A stretch of 64,000 bases of DNA. Origin: Escallonia rubra (lineage: Eukaryota > Streptophyta > Magnoliopsida > Escalloniales > Escalloniaceae). The translations under genes were made by a program, and so were the position numbers. The DNA lies in the NCBI GenBank assembly GCA_033065855.1, contig JAVXUO010000737.1, positions 310,001 through 374,000 of the forward strand, in the 5' to 3' direction. The notes beneath the pieces are model-generated. The model made no database searches, was not told the DNA's origin, and saw only the letters and a list, made by a program, of their open reading frames with translations. This document shows positions 60,210 to 64,000 of this stretch, one piece after another (the stretch's first letter is position 1; the number at the start of each line of letters is the position of its first letter).

Positions 60210-60654
60210 TCAACATTGGGGGAAAAGTTTTTCACAAGTGCTTTGATCAAACACCAGCACTTGAAAACGCATTTGCTCCATGTGTTCAAAGATTACAAAG
60301 TCTCCTAGATGGAGGTCATGCTGCTGCACGAATTCGTTCCAACCCTCTTTGAAGCAAAGAACCTCTTGGCCAACCTTCTTCTTCAATTTAACAAGCCATG
60401 ACCCCTTGCGGCTGGTTAAAGTTTTTCTTCAAATCTCAATGTGGTAAGCAATCTCCAAAATGCTACCGGTATGGCCTAACATATTCATAATACAGTAAGA
60501 CAGATAAGTTTTTAACCAAAGAAAAAACTTTTAACACACACAAAAACACAAAGAAAGCGGGATGACATACAAGTTCTGTATGAAAACTAAGCATCATGAC
60601 CTTGAAGAAGTGCCTGCTGACTGAAACGTCCATGTTCACCGAAGCAGAAGTCAT
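60210..60654 (-). pseudogene. Captured B3 DNA-binding-domain gene fragment
   Basis: Two minus-strand stretches match successive parts of a plant B3 (REM-like) domain. From 60654: a Met-Thr-Ser start, then SRHFFKVMMLSFHTEL, the first strand of B3, followed by a possible GTATGT donor. From 60428 to 60210: LTSRKGSWLVKLKKK, then EGWNEFVQQHDLHLGDFVIF and MRFQVLVFDQSTCEKLFP, then a stop. The middle (the IPxxF segment and following) is not readable, and a stop precedes the second part. B3 domains bind DNA in plant transcription factors. Lying inside a CACTA transposon with no full-length frame, this is a transduplicated fragment. Confidence 0.8.
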
Positions 60655-61081
60655 TTAACTTACTTTAACATGAAAAACCAATCGAGGATTATTCAATCGA
60701 CGAGCATCAATTTCATAGCTGAATTAAATCTATCAAATTATGTTAAAGTGATGCTAAAAAAACAGATCCACAGTGAGTTGTAGCTAAAATGACAACCACA
60801 AAAATCTCAACTACGCACATCATCATTTCACCACCCAAATAGCCATGCACCTATACTGTTGAATGTCACTCACATATTACAAATAACACGCCAAAAATCT
60901 CAAACCAATCACTGAATGAAACCTAACCCTAATGCAAATCCAATCACTGGATCTCAACGAAGAAAAAAAAAAAAACCACCAAAGTTCAAAGATTTGTTAA
61001 TTAGGGCTAACTTGGGGTAATTACAGCTAATTTGATTTTCATTGGGTTCTTAGGGTTAATTAAAACTAATTAGGCTTGTTA

Positions 61082-61181
61082 GACACGTGTCTGACGCCTA
61101 CCGACATGTGTCCGACACCTCTGGACACGTGTCCGACGCCTATCGACAAGTGTCTGAAACCTTTGGACACGTCCGAAGACA
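61082..61181. repeat. 21-bp tandem repeat, about 4.7 copies
   Basis: Units start GACACGTGTCTGACGCC at 61082, 61103, 61124, 61145 and 61166, an exact 21-bp period with substitutions. Each contains a GTGTC/GACAC dyad like those in the hAT MITE at 5590-5933. Confidence 0.88.
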
Positions 61182-62837
61182 TTGCTTTATTTTTTAAGAA
61201 TCTTTCATGCTTGCAAGAACCACTATTTCATGTGCAACACAGTAAACTTTACTAGTCTCCAAGAAAGTATATTCGGACACTTTTTATGGCGTGAAGATGG
61301 AAAAATTGTTTCATAATAAAAAAATACTGCTCGAATCCTTGTGAGTGGAAAAAATATGTTGGTGCAAATGATTAGTGGCTTGTCTTGTTAATGTTGCGAC
61401 AAAAGCAAAAGTAGTAACAAAGCTTTGTCGCTAAAACTCTTTTAATTGTTCTGGTTTGTTATTCCCTTGGAGAGCGTGAAGAGTGAAGACCAATCCTGCC
61501 TTGTACTGACACTAAGGAGCTTAGCTATTGTCGTTAAAAGGGATATTAGCGATACTTCTAAACCTTTTAGCGACAAAGGGCCAAATCTAGCCATCACTGC
61601 CTCTTAATTAGCAAGAACTTTTGCTGCCCCCTTAAACATAAACTAGTGCTATGCTCCAGATATGCATAGCCCATCTATGGCAATGTGCTCCCTCAATCAG
61701 GCTGAACACATCGCCACGTGACTCTACTGTGTGCTCGCTCTTCCACAGAGCACGGCATAAGCTACACCCATTTCCCTCCATTCAGTCACTCTCTAAACTA
61801 ACACAGACAAGCACTCATTACACCCACATACACTCAAAACAGCTGCACAAATACACACATTCATGTACACTGTTGCACACCCATACACACCTGCTGCAGT
61901 CCCTAAGACATACACCTCCGACCCTTATTGCAGCCCGTAAAACACACACCATAACACACCACCCCCCCTACCCCCCCCACCCGCGCTGCAACCCCTAAAA
62001 CACATGCCAAAATCACTACTGCAGCACATTACACACCACACACAGCACCACTGCTGCTACTGCCACACACCCTGTACACTCCTAAAACACACACACAAAC
62101 ACTCAATACACACCCATTTTCCCTCACTATTTCACACCCCTTAAATCTTATGGAAAAATACCTACAAACACCTCAGATCTCGCTGTAACTTTACCACACA
62201 ACCACACCCTCATAGCCACCACTCCAACACAAAACCACCATCGATCTTTTCTCCATCACCGTACGCGATCTACTAGGTTGATTATAGCTAATTATGGTTG
62301 ATTAGGACTAACTAGGGTTATTTAGTCCTAATTAGGGTTTAATTGTGCCGAGTAGTGCTGATTAGTCCTAATTAATGCTAATTAGGCTTAATTGGGTTAT
62401 GTTAGGGCTAATTAAGTGTTGTTGAAGCTTGAAGGCAGGTACGTGCAGTAAGCCATGCGATCCGCGGAGTTGCAGCCTGCTGGTCAATCAGGCCTGCAGA
62501 TATATATTACCACGATTGGGCTTGTACTGGTTACAGGCCCAAAACCTTCGGCCAACCTTGTAGTATATGTGGTCTCTTTTCGCTCAAGTATGAAAGCCCA
62601 TATGCAAGACACCATACAAAAGAAAAAATAAAAGCAGTACACTACAGCAAGTTCCATTTTATTAGTGAAATCATAGCGGCACATTCACATTCTTAATGGC
62701 CAAATTCACATGCTTTGTTACTTGCTGGTGTAGAACCTACAATTTTAACTTGTATATGTAGAAACTAAACAGTGGCATCTATGAATGATGTCAAGCTCCT
62801 ATTACTATTGTTGATATGAAAACCCAAAGCTTCATTT

Positions 62838-63047
62838 TCAAGTCTGTATCAACCCTGGAATGAGCTTTAAGAGCGAAGAAAGTTCATGTTGTGAGCAGTT
62901 GGGATTTCTGCTCTGTAGTTGCCTTTCCTCTTGAGACAAGGCACCTTCTTTAGCCTCCTTGATAGGATTGTTAAAGTTCAAAACCGCCTCCGAAATCTCT
63001 TGAACCAGGTCAACAATCACTCCATCAACACCCATCAAATATTGCAT
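62838..63047 (-). pseudogene. Captured C-terminus of a glycerophosphodiester phosphodiesterase (GDPD)
   Basis: A 69-codon minus-strand frame reads MQYLMGVDGVIVDLVQEISE, a variable linker, then HELSSLLKLIPGLIQT and stop. This matches the last part of plant GDPD1-type enzymes (MQHLMGIEGVIVDHVEEI ... ELSFLLKLIPELIQ as I recall it), which release glycerol-3-phosphate from glycerophosphodiesters. The catalytic TIM-barrel residues are upstream in the family and absent here, so the fragment cannot be active. It lies in the same orientation as the B3 fragment in the CACTA element. Confidence 0.82.
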
Positions 63048-63885
63048 GAGTAAACTCTCAAATAGTATTTCAAAGTGAAATTATGCATCAGTCACTAGCG
63101 TGCTGAAATCATGCACAAAATGTGAAACAAAGAAATAGCAAAGTCACAACAAATAAAAAAAATGACTGCCTAGGGAGGTCACCGCCGAAATCATACACGA
63201 AAGTCACAAATTCACAGCAAATAATACACGAATATGAAAAGCGACTGGCTAGAAGTAAAAAAAGTCACAGCAAATAAAAAAAAATACCGGATGGGAGTCG
63301 CCGGTGTCGAGGGAGGTCGCCGCCGGTGTCGAGGCTTTCGGTGGCACCGAAGGTGGGGCAGGATGTGAGAACGGCAGTGGCACAATCGCTAGAGCCTTTT
63401 TTGGGATTTTCGAAGAGAGAAACGGTGAGAGAGAAAACTAGATTTGAGAGTTAAATAGACTTTTAGCGACGGCATATATCCGTCGCTAAAAGTCCGTCGG
63501 TGAAGGTCTATTTTTACCGACGAAGTTTTTAGCGACGGATTTATTCTGTCGCTTAAAATATTTCCATAAACCCTTGGAAAAAAAAATTCCCATCAAAATG
63601 TTTTAGTGACGAAAGTACTGTCACTAAAAGTCCGCCGGCAAAAGTCGTCGCCAAAAATTATTATCGACGGTTAATTCTGTCGGTAATAATATTTTACGAC
63701 TGAGTTTTACTAACGGAGGTTTTTGTCGGTAAAACTCCTTTTAGCGACGGAATCTATTCCGTCGCAAAAAATGTCTTTTCTTGTAGTGGTAGGAGGAAGA
63801 TTCCTCCAACCGGGATAGCAGCCAAATTTTTTCCATTAACCTTTGTACTAAGAGAGTCACTTTCTTAGTACAAGTAATTAATCTT

Positions 63886-63981
63886 TGCATGTTATTTAAG
63901 TCTAGGCAGGAATTGATCACTCTCAATTCCTGCTGATCAAGATAGTGTGATCAATTCCTGCCGAGACTTAAATAACATGCA
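63886..63981. repeat. Near-perfect palindrome (foldback)
   Basis: The 35-nt left arm (63886-63920, starts TGCATGTTATTTAAGTCT) and right arm (63947-63981) are complementary at 34 of 35 positions around a 26-nt loop. It is preceded by another hairpin, TTGTACTAAGA / TCTTAGTACAA, at about 63843-63874. Confidence 0.9.
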
Positions 63982-64000
63982 TAACTTTGTGTGGCGTCTT

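Larger units (their letters stand above)
59618..63788. mobile_element. Non-autonomous CACTA (En/Spm) transposon carrying host-gene fragments
   Basis: Begins CACTACAAGGAA and ends TTCTTGTAGTG, the CACTA signature, with GTA duplicated on both sides (59615-59617, 63789-63791). Subterminal regions (59640-59930 and 63460-63775) are packed with TTAGCGACGG/CCGTCGCTAAA motifs in both orientations, the expected transposase-binding arrays. No transposase is visible in 4171 bp. The cargo comprises a B3-domain fragment, a GDPD C-terminus, a 21-bp tandem repeat, a CACA-rich segment (61780-62110), AATTAGGGTT-rich sequence (62270-62420) and a GC-rich block (63280-63400). Confidence 0.95.
59417..63835. mobile_element. 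hAT-type MITE split by the CACTA element
   Basis: Left part 59417-59617 and right part 63789-63835 rejoin to ~245 bp, collinear with the intact copy at 35816-36058. The left end AAACAAACTTTGACTCCTATC and right end (complement AAAAAATTTGGCTGCTATCC) are inverted. Flanks TTAATCTT (59409-59416) and TTAACCTT (63836-63843) match at 7 of 8. Confidence 0.82.

Noticed and set aside
61651..61998. 115-codon His/Thr-rich open frame in the CACTA element
   Set aside because: Translation of a CACA-rich low-complexity segment.

Overview
This window is nuclear DNA of a flowering plant, most likely a eudicot. It is AT-rich and sparse in genes, with intron-containing genes, large intergenic spaces and densely nested plant-type transposable elements. 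I cannot name the species from the sequence. There are no prokaryotic operons, CRISPR arrays or tRNA genes.

Host genes, left to right. (1) The 5' end of an unidentified minus-strand gene: first coding exon 806-919, running off the left edge. (2) EAF6, the small NuA4 histone-acetyltransferase subunit, on the minus strand at 3536-8151, with six coding exons that I joined by splice sites. (3) A chimeric relic at 10366-10656: an actin-depolymerizing factor (ADF) pseudogene next to a short PHT1-like piece. (4) PHT1, an H+/phosphate symporter (11386-12966, minus), with a probable 5'-UTR intron and a TATA box/P1BS promoter near 14.5 kb. (5) A frameshifted membrane-protein fragment at 20.4-20.9 kb. 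(6) Three intronless group IX (ERF1/ERF098-type) AP2/ERF transcription factors at 27.4, 39.5 and 54.6 kb. They all end in EDLL-type activation motifs and form a dispersed tandem cluster comparable to the Arabidopsis At3g23220-At3g23240 cluster. Functionally, the window holds a phosphate-uptake gene, a chromatin subunit and an ethylene/jasmonate-type defence regulator cluster. I see no evidence that they work as one pathway.

Mobile DNA dominates the rest. I delimited the following with termini and target-site duplications (TSDs): a Stowaway-like MITE; three Tourist-like MITEs; four MULE-like elements with long terminal inverted repeats (TIRs) and 9-bp TSDs; a small hAT MITE in an EAF6 intron; a 2.5-kb hAT element at 55.7-58.2 kb carrying a very young nested MULE; two copies of a ~245-bp hAT MITE; tRNA-derived SINEs; LINE fragments; and a 6.5-kb Copia element (41108-47629). 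The Copia element is interrupted by a LINE with a 15-bp TSD and by two Tourist MITEs, one of which carries a plastid-type 23S rRNA fragment.

The most notable object is a 4.17-kb CACTA transposon (59618-63788, TSD GTA). It sits inside a hAT MITE and carries two same-strand host-gene fragments: a B3 DNA-binding domain and the C-terminus of a glycerophosphodiester phosphodiesterase (GDPD). It also shares internal sequence with the neighbouring hAT element. All exon structures, TIRs and TSDs were read by eye, with no transcript or database support.
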